Notes: a model not told the origin generated them from the letters alone. A stretch of DNA of 18,924 nt from Pseudomonadota bacterium (GCA_023433855.1 JAEYTV010000270.1:1-18924); one strand, 5' to 3'. Positions 1 through 8,803 are shown, counted from the first letter of the stretch. A program made the numbers and translations.

Positions 1-1463
1 ATCGCCACCCTGTCATCCGGCACGCGGTCGGAAGGACCCTGGGGCTTGTAGTGATCCTCGATGGCGGCCGCGACGGAGGGGTTTTCGCCCTGGAGTAGCG
101 CATAGCGGCGGCCCATCAGCCCCTGCAGTTCGGGGAATTCGCCGACGGCCTCGGTGCGCAGGTCCGCCTTGGCGAGGACCACGGCGCGATCCACCAGAGC
201 AGCATCTGCCCCGACGACGGGCGCCAGTTCCCTCGCCAGCGCGCGTATGCGGGCGACGCGCGCTCCCTGGGTGCCAAGCTTGGCATGGAAGGTGACGTTC
301 AGCGCGTCGAGCTTGGCCATGCGCTGGTCGAGCGGCTTCTTCAGGTCGAGGCCGAACTTCTCCGCGGAAGACGCGAGGTCCTTAAGATCCGGCAGGTCGC
401 CCTGGTCGCGGGTCCAGAAATGCTGGGCATCCGAGAGGCGGGCCCGCACGACCTTGCCGTTGCCGTGGATGATTTCCCTGCCGCCGTCCTTCGCCTCGAT
501 GTTGGAGACCAGGATAAAGCGATTGGAGAGGCCTTCTCCGCCCTGCGCGCGGCAAACAAAACATTTCTGGTTCGTCTTGATCGTCAGGCGGGTGATTTCG
601 GGCGGTATCTCGAGATATTCCTGCTCGAACTCCCCCATCAGCACGTGCGGCCACTCGACCAGGCCGGACACTTCCTCCAGCAGTCCTTCGTCCTCGACGA
701 GATCGAGGCCGTTGGCAAAGGCGACATCGCGCGCGTCATGCAGGATCACATCCTTGCGTCGGTCGGCATCCAGCATGACCTTGGCCTTTTCGAGACTTGC
801 CACGTAATCGTCGAAGCGGCGCACCGTGATCGCTTCCGGTGCATGGAAGCGGTGCCCGTAGGTGACATTGCTCGCCACCAGGCCGTCGATCTCGAACGGA
901 ATGACCCGGGTTTCCTCGTGTTCGGGCCCGAAGACGCAAAGAATCGACTGCAAGGGCCGCACCCAGCGAAGGCTTTCGGATCCCTTGCCTTCTACCCCGG
1001 CGAAGCTGCTACCTCTGGGCATGGAAGCCGCACCCCAGCGCATCGGCTTGGGCCACGGGAAATTGCGGATGATGCCCGGCATGACCTCGGCAATGATCTC
1101 CTCCGCCGAGCGGCCTGGCCGAGAAATGGCGGCGAGGTAGAAATCGCCCTTCTTCGGATCGCTGACTACCTGAGCTTCCGACACGGACGACAGGCCTGCC
1201 TTGCGTAGAAACCCGGAGATCGCCTGTTCGGGTGCCTTGGTGGAAGGCCCCTTGATCTCTTCGCGCTGATCTGCGGAACGTGCCGTCAGGCCGCGAAGAT
1301 CGAGCGTCAGCCGGCGGGGCGTCCAGTATTCGCGCGCACCCTCGTAGGTCAGGCCGGCTTCCACGAGCGCGTCGGTGACGAGCTTTCGGAGATCTCCCGC
1401 GGCCTTGCGTTGCAGGCGGGCCGGGATTTCCTCCGAGCGGAGTTCGAGAAGCAGATCGGGCAT
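1..1463 (-). CDS. glyS: Glycyl-tRNA synthetase beta subunit (3' end outside window)
   Basis: This is the beta chain of the heterotetrameric bacterial glycyl-tRNA synthetase, which charges tRNA-Gly in the cytoplasm together with GlyQ. Reading leftward from the ATG at 1463, the protein starts [18 protein letters not shown], the typical GlyS N-terminus. It continues through the family segments [22 protein letters not shown] and [15 protein letters not shown] without a stop to base 1. About 487 residues are visible; the family is about 690-700 long, so the C-terminal third (HD-like and anticodon-binding regions) lies outside. The segment [11 protein letters not shown] sits between MRWG and SLRWVRPL; I think rhizobial GlyS proteins carry a similar insertion, but I cannot verify that. 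No clear ribosome binding site precedes the ATG. The gene lies 87 bases after the DUF2207 gene and on the same strand, and glyQ is three genes upstream. The identification is secure. Confidence 0.96.
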   Translation of the reverse strand, partial: MPDLLLELRSEEIPARLQRKAAGDLRKLVTDALVEAGLTYEGAREYWTPRRLTLDLRGLTARSADQREEIKGPSTKAPEQAISGFLRKAGLSSVSEAQVVSDPKKGDFYLAAISRPGRSAEEIIAEVMPGIIRNFPWPKPMRWGAASMPRGSSFAGVEGKGSESLRWVRPLQSILCVFGPEHEETRVIPFEIDGLVASNVTYGHRFHAPEAITVRRFDDYVASLEKAKVMLDADRRKDVILHDARDVAFANGLDLVEDEGLLEEVSGLVEWPHVLMGEFEQEYLEIPPEITRLTIKTNQKCFVCRAQGGEGLSNRFILVSNIEAKDGGREIIHGNGKVVRARLSDAQHFWTRDQGDLPDLKDLASSAEKFGLDLKKPLDQRMAKLDALNVTFHAKLGTQGARVARIRALARELAPVVGADAALVDRAVVLAKADLRTEAVGEFPELQGLMGRRYALLQGENPSVAAAIEDHYKPQGPSDRVPDDRVA

Positions 1464-1550
1464 CGGCAACCAACTTTTTGGTAATTGTTCAACAGGTCGT
1501 GGCCTTAGCAAGCTCGCCGCCAAAAGTCACCTGCGGATTGGCAATGTGGC

Positions 1551-3476
1551 TTACCACCCGCCTCCGCCGCCTCCCCCTCCCCCACCGCCCGAGGAGCCAC
1601 CCGAAAAGCCGGATGATGAGGACGAGGTCTCCGGCGCCGGAATCGTCGAGGCTATGGTCGAACCCATCGACGAGGCAAAGGCCCCGATATGATCGCCGAC
1701 ACCCGAACCGTAATCGCCGCCGCTATACCAGTCCGGCGCATAGGAGACCGCAGCGCCTGCAGCGGCAGATGCCAGCCAGGTTTCGAAGGCTTGGCTCCAG
1801 GGTCGTTCGACCCCGAGCGCGACCGCGTAAGGCAAAAGGGTCTCGAAATGTGCCGGAGACATGTTGGGCGCACCAGCCATGTTCATGCGGTCCCTTTCCG
1901 CCAAGGTAAGATAGGTGCGAAGGCCCTCGATCCCGTCCATCAGCTTGCGGCCGAGCGGGGTCGGTGCGCCCATGAGGAAGAAGAACATCACGTTGGCCAA
2001 GACGATGCCGCCGACTGCCGTCAGCACCGGCCAGTGTTCGCTCCCCGTCAGCTCTTCCATCAGCGCCACGATCAGCGTCGAGCCGATGGAGAGAGCAACC
2101 AGACCGACGAATCCAAGGCCGACGACGGACATGATCCGGGACGCCAGCGTCGCACCCCGTCGCATCCTTCGGCCGAACCTGACGGCAAACAATGCGATAA
2201 AGACGGAGAGGAAAGCCGGCATTATCAGCAGGGCGATCATATCCGGCTCCAGGTCGCCCACGACGATAAGCGCCATGATCGACAGCACGCTCAGAAGAAC
2301 GCCGCCGACGATGTAGGCCGTGTTGGCCTTGTAGTACCTGCCGCGATGTTCCTTCTCGATCGCCTGCCGAAAGGAGGCTCCGATCGACTGCACCCTCTTG
2401 CCGTGGGCCTCGTCGATCACCAGACTGTGTCCCTTGCCGCCGAGAGAACCAAGAAGCGATGCCTGACCCGCAGGCAGGTTCCGCGGCGCCGGCTTGTCGG
2501 TCCGGCGGATGACGATCCTGCTCGTGAGGTCCTCGAGGGTGACAAAGCCTTTCACGGCTAGATCGAGCGCACTGGCCGAAAAGGCGGTCCAGCCGCCGCC
2601 GGAGAAACCCTTGTTGTCTATATAATTGACGAGGGCCGGCGACAGCCCCTCCGGCGGGTCCCAACGCGGCACCATGACACCGCGGGCGGGATCGCGTCCG
2701 ACCCGGTTCCAGAAGAAGCTGTAGTAGCCTACGACCAGAACGAGCCCGCCGAAGCTCAGCAGGACGTTGATGTTATCGCGAAGCCACCACTGCCGCTCCT
2801 GCTCCGCGGATGGCGGAGCGACGATCCCCTTCGGGAAGCCTACGACTATGGTGAGCCCTTCTTCCTCGCCGAGCGGGCGCGTGGTCGCGAACATCGTCTC
2901 GCCCCGGTTTGCCCGGATGCGAGCATTGCGCGCCGTAGAGCCGACCGGCCCGGTATAGGCGGCGGTCTGCGTCACCTCTCCGGCCGGGAGGGTAACCCGC
3001 GCCGACGCACGGGCGATGGGAAACTGCCATCCATTGCCAGTGACGTTCCAGTAGAGTTCGTCATGGTCGTCGAAATAGCGGATCTGTCTGTCTGTCCGGT
3101 AGGTCAGGACATAGGTGTGCTCACCTTCATCCAGCAGTTCGTCCTCGGACCCGGCATAGATACGGATCCCGCCGGTAACGCTTTCAGTGTGATACGGTTC
3201 ATTCTGCCCATCCCGGGTGACGGATACCAGATCGAATCCGACCCGCTGCCTGCGGCCCGCGGCGTCCCGCATGGTGAGAGGAAAGTCGCGGAAGATGCCG
3301 CGACGGATGCGGTCTCCCTCGGCATTGACCGTGATCGTTTCCGAAACCGTCAGGTCGCCGCTTTCTGCAATCTCGATATCGACGTCATAGGCTCGGATAT
3401 ACTCCTCTGCCAGAGCCGGCAGTGCAGCCAGGGTCGACAGGAGTAACAGGCTGATCGCGGGAAGCCACCGTATCAC
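1551..3476 (-). CDS. DUF2207-family membrane protein with Gly-rich C-terminus
   Basis: A 641-residue predicted membrane protein of the DUF2207 family, whose biochemical role is unknown. Residues 1-23 form a signal peptide (hydrophobic core ending ALPALA, then EE). Residues 25-215 are the extracytoplasmic DUF2207 domain, with TVSETITV and [10 protein letters not shown] near its start. A membrane segment spans about 237-256 ([18 protein letters not shown]) and is followed by a cytoplasmic stretch beginning [18 protein letters not shown]. Further hydrophobic segments lie near 388-407, 413-433, 449-473 and 485-504. The tail is Ser/Gly-rich and ends in eleven glycines and a tryptophan. The start is GTG at 3476, supported by GGAGG seven bases upstream. 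It lies 40 bases after aroA. DUF2207 genes are commonly found beside lemA, and here only the EPSP synthase gene separates them. A membrane partnership with LemA is inference. Confidence 0.9.
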   Translation of the reverse strand: MIRWLPAISLLLLSTLAALPALAEEYIRAYDVDIEIAESGDLTVSETITVNAEGDRIRRGIFRDFPLTMRDAAGRRQRVGFDLVSVTRDGQNEPYHTESVTGGIRIYAGSEDELLDEGEHTYVLTYRTDRQIRYFDDHDELYWNVTGNGWQFPIARASARVTLPAGEVTQTAAYTGPVGSTARNARIRANRGETMFATTRPLGEEEGLTIVVGFPKGIVAPPSAEQERQWWLRDNINVLLSFGGLVLVVGYYSFFWNRVGRDPARGVMVPRWDPPEGLSPALVNYIDNKGFSGGGWTAFSASALDLAVKGFVTLEDLTSRIVIRRTDKPAPRNLPAGQASLLGSLGGKGHSLVIDEAHGKRVQSIGASFRQAIEKEHRGRYYKANTAYIVGGVLLSVLSIMALIVVGDLEPDMIALLIMPAFLSVFIALFAVRFGRRMRRGATLASRIMSVVGLGFVGLVALSIGSTLIVALMEELTGSEHWPVLTAVGGIVLANVMFFFLMGAPTPLGRKLMDGIEGLRTYLTLAERDRMNMAGAPNMSPAHFETLLPYAVALGVERPWSQAFETWLASAAAGAAVSYAPDWYSGGDYGSGVGDHIGAFASSMGSTIASTIPAPETSSSSSGFSGGSSGGGGGGGGGGGW

Positions 3477-3483
3477 GACATTT

Positions 3484-3488
3484 CCTCC
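3484..3488 (-). promoter_or_regulatory. Ribosome binding site fixing the GTG start of the DUF2207 gene
   Basis: On the minus strand a perfect GGAGG lies seven bases before the GTG at 3476. It is the main reason for choosing this non-ATG start, which also places the signal peptide directly at the N-terminus. Confidence 0.7.
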
Positions 3489-3516
3489 GCCTTACCTTCC
3501 CTGCCTCTCCCGTGGG

Positions 3517-4776
3517 CTATTGGACATCGGCATAAGAGACGCCAAGAGAGGCCAGCACGTCCCAGTAGGCCGGGAAGGTCTTGGCCACGCAGTCCGGATC
3601 GAGGATCGTGATGCCGCCGATTTTCAGCCCGGCAAGCGCAAAGCTCATGGCGATGCGATGATCGGCAAAGGTATCGATGGCTGCAGGCAGCCTCTGTCCT
3701 GCCAGCGAGGGATCGGAGGAGACGATCAGGTCGTCCCCCACTTCCGTCGCCAGTCCCTCGCGAATGTTGTTGAGGCCGAGCGATAGCGCCCTTACCCGAT
3801 CGCATTCCTTGACGCGCAGGTTGGCAATGCCGGTGAAGCGCACCGGCGTTTCGTTGAACGCCGCCAGCACAGCCAGAGTGGGTACAGCATCCTGCATCTG
3901 CGAGCCATCGATCTCGGCTGGCAGGTGGGGAAACCGCGAGATGATACCATATGCATTGGCATCGGGCTGGGTGAAGGCATCGTTGGACACACCGAGATCG
4001 ACATGGCCACCGGTCAGCACTTCGGCAGCCCAGAGGTAGGTGGCGGCTGATGCATCCGGTTCGATCACGAAATCCGCCGCACGATAGCCGGTCGGCTCGA
4101 CCTGCCAGGTCACAGGGCTGGTGCGCTCGACGGCGGCACCGAATGCCTTCATCGCCGCAACCGTCAGATCGATATAACCCAGCGCGCCGATATGTTCGCC
4201 GCGGAGCCTTACGGTCACGGGGCGCCGCCCGCCGGCTGCCATCATCAACAGGGCCGAAACATACTGACTGGACAGGCCCCCGTCGATCTCGACGAGATCG
4301 GCATCCAGGCCGCCCGAACCGTTGATTGTCACCGGAGGGCAACCGGTTTCGCTCGAGGCGTCGATCCCGAGCGAACGAAGTGCCTCGACAAGGGGCCGGA
4401 TGGGGCGCTTGCGCATATGTTCGTCGCCGTCGACCACCACAGTGCCGTCGACGAGTGCGGCAGCCGCCGTCAGAAATCGCGTGGCCGTTCCGGCATTGCC
4501 GAGGAAAAGAGGCGCGGCCGGTGGCAGCAACCTCCCCGGTCCTTTGACAATGAAGGTCGTGTCATCGGGCTCGTCCACCCCCACACCCATGGCCCTCAGC
4601 GCTTCGGCCATATAGCGGGTGTCGTCGCTCTTGAGAGCTCCCGTGAGCCGGCTCACGCCCTTCGCAAGGCCAGCAAGCAACAGGGCCCGATTGGTTATGG
4701 ACTTCGACCCAGGGGGAGTGGCGCGTCCTGAAAGCGGCTTGCCTGGCGGCAGGATGGTGAGTCTGGCTCTTCCCAT
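3517..4776 (-). CDS. aroA: 3-phosphoshikimate 1-carboxyvinyltransferase (EPSP synthase), class I-type
   Basis: A 419-residue EPSP synthase. It joins phosphoenolpyruvate to shikimate 3-phosphate in the sixth step of the shikimate pathway, in the cytoplasm. Catalytic elements are all visible: PPGSKSITNR with Lys25, LGNAGTATRFL at 92-102, KRPIRPL with Arg124, SSQYVSALLM at 169-178, the general-acid region QDAVPTLA with Asp296, RVKECDRV with Glu324, DHRIAMSFAL at 372-381 and Lys399 in CVAKTFPAYW. The PGSKS and GNAGTA motifs are class I-like. The class II enzyme known from Agrobacterium strain CP4 has PGDKS and GNAATG instead. The position of the usual class I proline after GNAGTAMR is Phe101, as in fungal AROM sequences. 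The ATG at 4776 is a plausible start, with GGAAG-like sequence upstream. The gene sits between lemA and DUF2207. Rhizobia normally carry another aroA near cmk and rpsA, so this may be a second copy; that cannot be tested here. Confidence 0.93.
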   Translation of the reverse strand: MGRARLTILPPGKPLSGRATPPGSKSITNRALLLAGLAKGVSRLTGALKSDDTRYMAEALRAMGVGVDEPDDTTFIVKGPGRLLPPAAPLFLGNAGTATRFLTAAAALVDGTVVVDGDEHMRKRPIRPLVEALRSLGIDASSETGCPPVTINGSGGLDADLVEIDGGLSSQYVSALLMMAAGGRRPVTVRLRGEHIGALGYIDLTVAAMKAFGAAVERTSPVTWQVEPTGYRAADFVIEPDASAATYLWAAEVLTGGHVDLGVSNDAFTQPDANAYGIISRFPHLPAEIDGSQMQDAVPTLAVLAAFNETPVRFTGIANLRVKECDRVRALSLGLNNIREGLATEVGDDLIVSSDPSLAGQRLPAAIDTFADHRIAMSFALAGLKIGGITILDPDCVAKTFPAYWDVLASLGVSYADVQ

Positions 4777-4852
4777 GATGATCGTCTTCTTCCGTCATTT
4801 GCCACGCTGACGCCTTGAGCAGGGTCCGGTGCAGCGCAAGATCTCGTGGCGC

Positions 4853-4881
4853 TGTTAGAACATGTGCAGGCAAAGGTCCAA
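4853..4881 (-). promoter_or_regulatory. Possible promoter upstream of the EPSP synthase gene
   Basis: On the minus strand, TTGGAC (4881-4876) and CTAACA (4858-4853) are separated by 17 bases in the 113-base gap between lemA and aroA. The -35 element is good and the -10 element is poor. If it is real, aroA and DUF2207 could be transcribed separately from lemA. A 6-bp inverted repeat (CAGCGC/GCGCTG, 4832-4854) overlaps the edge of the -10 element. This is a weak prediction from pattern only. Confidence 0.25.
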
Positions 4882-4889
4882 CAGGCAGT

Positions 4890-5441
4890 TCAGAACTTCA
4901 CGGCGGGCACTGCGCGATCCGCCTCGTCCGTAATCTCGAAATACTCCCGCTTCGAAAAACCGAACTGGCCGGCAATCAGGTTGGAGGGAAAGCTCTCGAC
5001 CTTGACGTTGAGGTCACGGGCCGCGCCATTGTAATATCTGCGCGACATCTGGATCTCGTTTTCGATCGTCTCAAGCGAGGCTTGCAGCTCCGAGAAATTC
5101 TGGTTGGCCTTCAGGTCCGGATAAGATTCTGCCAGTGCCATGATCCTGCCGAGCGCCTGGCCGAGAAGGCCTTCTGCCTGGGCGCGGGCGCCCACGTCGC
5201 CGGCCGGCACGGCTTGCGCCTGGTTGCGCAGCTTCACAACCTCCTCGAGGGTGCTCTTTTCGTGGGCAGCATAACCCCTGACGGTCTCTATCAGGTTGGG
5301 GATCAGATCGGCGCGGCGCTTCAACTGCACGTCGATGCCCGACCAAGCCTCCTCCGCCATCTGGCGGGCCCGGACCAGGCCGTTGTAGAGCATCACGATA
5401 TAGAGGCCCAGGAGAGCCACCAGGCCGAGCAGGATGTACAT
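4890..5441 (-). CDS. LemA family protein
   Basis: A 183-residue LemA family protein. The N-terminus MYILLGLVALLGLYIVMLYN is one membrane helix, followed by a helical, mostly charged domain. The family signature is clear: LVRARQMAEEAWSGIDVQLK, RRADLIPNLIETVRGYAAHE, then YPDLKANQNF and IENEIQMSRRYYNGAARDLN, ending with FPSNLIAGQFGF. Family members are short membrane-anchored four-helix proteins of unknown function. The length is normal (about 180-190). The ATG at 5441 follows GGGAG on the minus strand. The gene lies 75 bases after glyQ, and DUF2207 comes two genes later on the same strand. LemA and DUF2207 proteins often co-occur, which suggests a shared envelope task; this is inferred from context. 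Confidence 0.93.
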   Translation of the reverse strand: MYILLGLVALLGLYIVMLYNGLVRARQMAEEAWSGIDVQLKRRADLIPNLIETVRGYAAHEKSTLEEVVKLRNQAQAVPAGDVGARAQAEGLLGQALGRIMALAESYPDLKANQNFSELQASLETIENEIQMSRRYYNGAARDLNVKVESFPSNLIAGQFGFSKREYFEITDEADRAVPAVKF

Positions 5442-5469
5442 CAGGCGAACTCCCGAAAATGGTCAAGCG

Positions 5470-5490
5470 GCGGGAAGACTATGTTCCCGC
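5470..5490 (-). other. Hairpin between glyQ and lemA
   Basis: GCGGGAA (5470-5476) and TTCCCGC (5484-5490) form a perfect 7-bp stem with a 7-base loop in the 75-base gap between the glyQ stop and the lemA start. No T-run follows it on the minus strand, so it is at most a weak terminator. It may instead be an mRNA processing or stability element. Confidence 0.4.
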
Positions 5491-5516
5491 GAAGAGAATG
5501 TCATCCAGATCGAGAC

Positions 5517-6473
5517 CTACGCCGCCTCTCTCCCGAAGCTGGCGCCGCCAGCCTCGGTCAGCAAAAACGCTTCCCCGCAGGCCTTGGCAAGAGTTCTGAC
5601 CCGCAGGATGTAGCTCTGACGCTCCGTGACGGAGATCACACCGCGGGCATCCAGAAGGTTGAAGACGTGACTCGCCTTGATGCACTGGTCATAGGCCGGG
5701 AAGACACACCTGTGCAGCATGTGGTTGTCGCTTGCGCCGGGAGCGCCGGCCGCCAGCAGCGCCAGGCACTCCTTTTCTGCGTCGACGAAATGACGGTGCA
5801 GCATCGCCGTGTCGGCGAATTCGAAGTTGTAACGGGAATATTCCTGCTCCGCCTGCAGGAAGACGTCGCCGTAGGTGATCTTCTCGTCGCCTTCGCGGCC
5901 GTTGAAGTTCAGGTCATAGACATTGTCGACGCCCTGGACATACATCGCCAGGCGTTCGAGGCCGTAGGTCAGTTCGCCGGAGACGGGCGAGCACTCGATG
6001 CCGCAGACCTGCTGGAAATAGGTGAACTGCGACACTTCCATGCCGTCGCACCAGCATTCCCAGCCCAATCCCCAGGCGCCCAGGGTGGGGCTTTCCCAGT
6101 CGTCCTCAACGAAGCGCACGTCGTGCAGCAAAGGGTCGAGCCCGATCGCCTTGAGGGAGCCCAGATAGAGTTCCTGCAGGTTGGACGGGTTCGGTTTCAG
6201 GATGACCTGGTACTGGTAGTAATGCTGCAGCCGGTTCGGGTTTTCGCCGTAGCGGCCATCCGACGGGCGGCGCGATGGCTGCACATAAGCGGCCTTCCAG
6301 GGTTTCGGCCCCAGCGCCCGCAGCGTCGTGGCAGGATGGAAGGTACCGGCACCAACCTCCATGTCGTATGGCTGCAAGACGGCGCAGCCCTTGTCGGCCC
6401 AGTAGTTGTGGAGCGCGAGGATCAGACCCTGGAAGGAGCGGGTCGGGGACATGTGGTCGGGCAACTCGGTCAT
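5517..6473 (-). CDS. glyQ: Glycyl-tRNA synthetase alpha subunit
   Basis: The alpha chain of the alpha2beta2 glycyl-tRNA synthetase. It holds the class II aminoacylation core that activates glycine and charges tRNA-Gly together with GlyS. Very conserved blocks are [59 protein letters not shown], then [40 protein letters not shown] and [15 protein letters not shown], with [19 protein letters not shown] near the end. I use the ATG at 6473 ([16 protein letters not shown], 318 residues), close to the family length of about 300-320. A longer frame opens at a TTG at 6536, but it only adds an unconserved Pro/Ser-rich stretch; the ATG at 6452 is also possible. The gene follows the 63-residue membrane protein and precedes lemA. 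glyS is separated from it by three genes. The identification is secure. Confidence 0.97.
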   Translation of the reverse strand: MTELPDHMSPTRSFQGLILALHNYWADKGCAVLQPYDMEVGAGTFHPATTLRALGPKPWKAAYVQPSRRPSDGRYGENPNRLQHYYQYQVILKPNPSNLQELYLGSLKAIGLDPLLHDVRFVEDDWESPTLGAWGLGWECWCDGMEVSQFTYFQQVCGIECSPVSGELTYGLERLAMYVQGVDNVYDLNFNGREGDEKITYGDVFLQAEQEYSRYNFEFADTAMLHRHFVDAEKECLALLAAGAPGASDNHMLHRCVFPAYDQCIKASHVFNLLDARGVISVTERQSYILRVRTLAKACGEAFLLTEAGGASFGREAA

Positions 6474-6554
6474 CGGACAGGTGATATCTGCTGTGGAAGA
6501 TGGCGACGAGTGCCATGCATCCGGGGGTGGGGTCAAGGATTAAGAGCAGAGGAC

Positions 6555-6746
6555 CTATTCATCGTCCGTCTTCACGCGGTATTCCCCGGTCACCGGATCC
6601 TTGATGAGCGTTCCCATCGCGCCGGTCTGCCGCTCCTTTTCGCGTTCCTTCGAACGCCGGGTCAGCTTTTCGGCATCGCTGATGAAGCGTTTGTACAAAA
6701 TCCATCCGCCACCTATCAGGATGATCAGAAGTATAAGCTGAGCCAT
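6555..6746 (-). CDS. Small single-pass membrane protein, unknown function
   Basis: A 63-residue protein that I do not assign to a named family. Residues 1-18 (MAQLILLIILIGGGWILY) form one hydrophobic helix. Residues 19-42 are strongly charged (KRFISDAEKLTRRSKEREKE), so the tail is predicted to lie in the cytoplasm. It ends with LIKDPVTGEYRVKTDDE. The gene fits neatly between the S49 peptidase stop (28 bases away) and glyQ on the same strand, and its clear helix-plus-charged-tail layout supports real coding. I believe small proteins with this layout are found upstream of glyQ in related rhizobia, but that is memory and not checked. The ATG at 6746 is the natural start. Function is unknown. Confidence 0.75.
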   Translation of the reverse strand: MAQLILLIILIGGGWILYKRFISDAEKLTRRSKEREKERQTGAMGTLIKDPVTGEYRVKTDDE

Positions 6747-6774
6747 ATCCCCCTCGCGCCCGTCCTAACGACCT

Positions 6775-7641
6775 TCAAAGGCCATATCTGCTCCACAATG
6801 CCTTTTCCTCCAGTCCGGCAGCAAGACCCGTCGCTGCTCCTGCGGCAATTTCGCCAGCACGGTCCTGGCCGAAGACCACACCCGGGACCCGGCGGCCGAA
6901 CAGCGTACGCGCACTGCCAATGAGTTCCAGCCGGGCATCCTTGCCATAACGGCGCTTGATGACTTCGCGCATATCGCCGAGGCCGTCGATCAGGCCAAGA
7001 TCCAACCCACGCTGGCCGGTCCAGAAAAGGCCGGAGAAGATCGTCGGGTCGTCGGCCAGCCGCTCCCTGCGGCGCAACTTCACCATCTCGATGAAGACCT
7101 TGTGTATCTCGATCTGCAGCGACTTCAGGTACTCGATGTCGCCTTCCTTCTCGGGCTGAAAAGGGTCAAGAATGACCTTGTTCTCGCCTGCGGTATAGAC
7201 GCGGCGTTCGACACCGATCTTGCGAAGTAGTTCCGGAAAGCCGAAGCCTCCTGACACAACCCCGATGGAGCCAACGATAGAGGTCGGATCCGCGAAAATC
7301 TCGTCTCCGGCAAGGGCGATCATGTAGCCGCCGGACGCTGCGACATCTTCCACGAACATCAGGACTTTCTTGTCCTTTTCCTCCGCAAGCGCCCTTATGC
7401 GCTGGAATATGAGGCGCGACTGAACGGGAGAGCCGCCCGGCGAATTGATGGAAATGGCGACAACCGGCGCCTCTTTCCTCGAAAATGCCTTATCGAGCAT
7501 GGGGGCAATGCTGGCGAGATTGAGGGGCTGCTTGAACTGGCTCCCGCCAGCCATGATGGCGCCCTGAAGCCTGACCACCGGAATAGCCAGTCCCTGCTTA
7601 CGGAACCGCCTCGGCATCAACCTCTTCAAAAACCCGGCCAT
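6775..7641 (-). CDS. S49 family peptidase (SppA/SohB-like)
   Basis: A 288-residue serine protease of the ClpP/crotonase-like S49 family, which degrades cleaved signal peptides and other membrane-associated peptides. The catalytic serine is Ser103 in DVAASGGYMIALAGDEI and the general-base lysine is Lys155 in TAGENKVILDPF. Their 52-residue spacing equals that of the Ser/Lys dyad of Bacillus SppA. SINSPGGSP (64-72) is the substrate-binding glycine motif, and SIVGSIGVVSG follows the serine. There is no signal peptide or clear membrane helix (MAGFLKRLMPRRFRKQGLAIP is only basic), so it is likely cytoplasmic or peripherally bound. This is a short single-domain form and not the 600-residue tandem enzyme. 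The ATG at 7641 is preceded by AAGGA about seven bases upstream. It begins a compact run with the 63-residue protein and glyQ, 113 bases after the methyltransferase. Confidence 0.92.
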   Translation of the reverse strand: MAGFLKRLMPRRFRKQGLAIPVVRLQGAIMAGGSQFKQPLNLASIAPMLDKAFSRKEAPVVAISINSPGGSPVQSRLIFQRIRALAEEKDKKVLMFVEDVAASGGYMIALAGDEIFADPTSIVGSIGVVSGGFGFPELLRKIGVERRVYTAGENKVILDPFQPEKEGDIEYLKSLQIEIHKVFIEMVKLRRRERLADDPTIFSGLFWTGQRGLDLGLIDGLGDMREVIKRRYGKDARLELIGSARTLFGRRVPGVVFGQDRAGEIAAGAATGLAAGLEEKALWSRYGL

Positions 7642-7754
7642 CTCTTGTCCTTTTTATCTTATCGAACCTGCCACTGCATGTATGTGACGGAATCGCAAAC
7701 ACAATGGCTGGAAGCTCCAAGGGCAGTTTTTCCGCACAGCCGCGGCGAGATACC

Positions 7755-8567
7755 TCAAGGGGAGGAACCGGCTGTCTTCCGCTGAAGCCGCGGATAAGCG
7801 GCACGACCATTGTTGAGGTCGTCGACGAAGGTCGTGAAGCCGTGGCCTTCGACACCATGCACAAAGAGCGGCGCACGCAGTGTCAGGCGGGCACGCGAGC
7901 CCTTGATCGCAGTCACGAGGATGCGCGTCGCATTGGCGTCCGGGCGGGGATGCAGCGCCGTGATCTCCAGTCCTCCAAACCGTTTCCCGCAGGCTTCTAT
8001 GATCTCGACGATCGATTGGGGCCGTGCAATCAGCGACAGCTGGCCTCCGGGCTTCATGATGGCGCCGGCGGTCCTTATCCAGCGATCGAACAGATCATCG
8101 GTCATGGCGTGAGCCTCTGCCTTCAGCGCATCAGGCGTCCTGCGGTCCGCCGCATCGTTGAACGGCGGGTTCATGATGACGTGATCATAGTCCTCGTCAC
8201 CAAGGCCAGCCGCAACGCGTAGGCGTCCCCTGAGCGTCACGTCGGCCTCGAGAACCTGGGCACGGAGGGAAAGAAAGGCATTTTCGGCAAGCTGGAGCGT
8301 CCGGCGAGCATAGTCGGCCATCAGCGGTGATTTTTCCACGAGCACGACGTTTGCATTCTGGAGCCGGGCCGCCACGGCGAGACCCGCAGCGCCTGCCCCC
8401 GCACCCAGATCGGCAACCCTGATCGGCTTGTCGGACGCGATCAGCGAGGCCAGAAGCATGGCATCGACGCCGGAACGATGCCCTCCTCCCTCTGGCTGCA
8501 CTACAAAAAAGCGCCCCCGATGGAAAGCATCGATGGTGTACGAGTTGTCATCCTTGCCGTTCGCCAC
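7755..8567 (-). CDS. tRNA1(Val) (adenine-N6)-methyltransferase-like protein
   Basis: A 270-residue class I SAM-dependent methyltransferase of the TrmN6/YfiC-like group, which in enterobacteria methylates adenine 37 of tRNA1(Val). Visible elements are DAFHRGRFFVVQPEGGGHRS and GVDAMLLASL at the N-terminus, the SAM-binding VADLGAGAGAAGLAVA (51-66), the acidic motif II VVLVEK, and the adenine-N6 catalytic motif NPPF (133-136). A C-terminal part has PRPDANATRILVTAIKGSR. It starts with GTG at 8567, three bases after the DUF2007 stop, so the two are probably co-translated. An ATG near the start is out of frame. The tRNA target is inferred from the family; other NPPF enzymes with this fold modify rRNA or protein. 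Confidence 0.85.
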   Translation of the reverse strand: MANGKDDNSYTIDAFHRGRFFVVQPEGGGHRSGVDAMLLASLIASDKPIRVADLGAGAGAAGLAVAARLQNANVVLVEKSPLMADYARRTLQLAENAFLSLRAQVLEADVTLRGRLRVAAGLGDEDYDHVIMNPPFNDAADRRTPDALKAEAHAMTDDLFDRWIRTAGAIMKPGGQLSLIARPQSIVEIIEACGKRFGGLEITALHPRPDANATRILVTAIKGSRARLTLRAPLFVHGVEGHGFTTFVDDLNNGRAAYPRLQRKTAGSSP

Positions 8568-8570
8568 CGA

Positions 8571-8792
8571 TCACGGCCTCAGTTCCGCGGCAAGTCCTGC
8601 ATCCGTCAAGATCCGCCTGGCTTCGTCTGCGCGTTCCTCGTCGACGAGGAGCCGGCGAGGCAGGAGACCCAAAGACCCTTCGAGCACGCTCATGGAGCGA
8701 TCGGCCACCATGCAATGGATACCGGCGTCCTTCATCAGGCTTTCCGCCAATGACAGAACCACCACATCATTGGTCCGGATGATCTCCAGCAT
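8571..8792 (-). CDS. DUF2007 (putative signal-transducing) protein
   Basis: A 73-residue protein of the DUF2007 family, a small ferredoxin-like-fold domain of unknown function. The sequence runs MLEIIRTNDVVVLSLAESL, then KDAGIHCMVADRSMSVLEGS, LGLLPRRLLVDEE and ARRILTDAGL. That matches the family pattern, in which a hydrophobic hairpin follows the RTND segment and the PRRLLV strand precedes a terminal helix. The frame is open further upstream to 8897, but the ATG at 8792 gives exactly the family N-terminus, and AAGGAG lies 11 bases before it. The extra upstream residues would cross the divergent promoter region. Its stop is three bases before the methyltransferase GTG. It is divergent from the polyprenyl synthase gene. 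Confidence 0.88.
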   Translation of the reverse strand: MLEIIRTNDVVVLSLAESLMKDAGIHCMVADRSMSVLEGSLGLLPRRLLVDEERADEARRILTDAGLAAELRP

Positions 8793-8803
8793 GATCTTTT
8801 GAA

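Noticed and set aside
285..1208. A 307-codon plus-strand open frame opposite glyS
   Set aside because: It mirrors glyS codon bias, has no recognisable domain, and crosses very conserved GlyS segments.
1551..1600. C-rich tract read as a possible simple repeat or structural DNA element
   Set aside because: It is explained by the polyglycine C-terminus of the DUF2207 protein, encoded on the other strand.
1689..2561. A 290-codon plus-strand open frame and a 313-codon frame (1723-2664, minus) over the DUF2207 gene
   Set aside because: Both are shadows of the DUF2207 frame: one antisense, one same-strand in another phase. They lack family motifs.
6474..6536. Longer GlyQ starting from a TTG at 6536
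   Set aside because: It adds only a Pro/Ser-rich stretch absent from the family; the ATG at 6473 gives the normal length.
4815..6923. A 702-codon open frame on the plus strand opposite lemA and glyQ
   Set aside because: Both opposite genes are unmistakable, and the frame's product shows no family motif. Long antisense frames are expected in GC-rich coding DNA with strong third-position bias.
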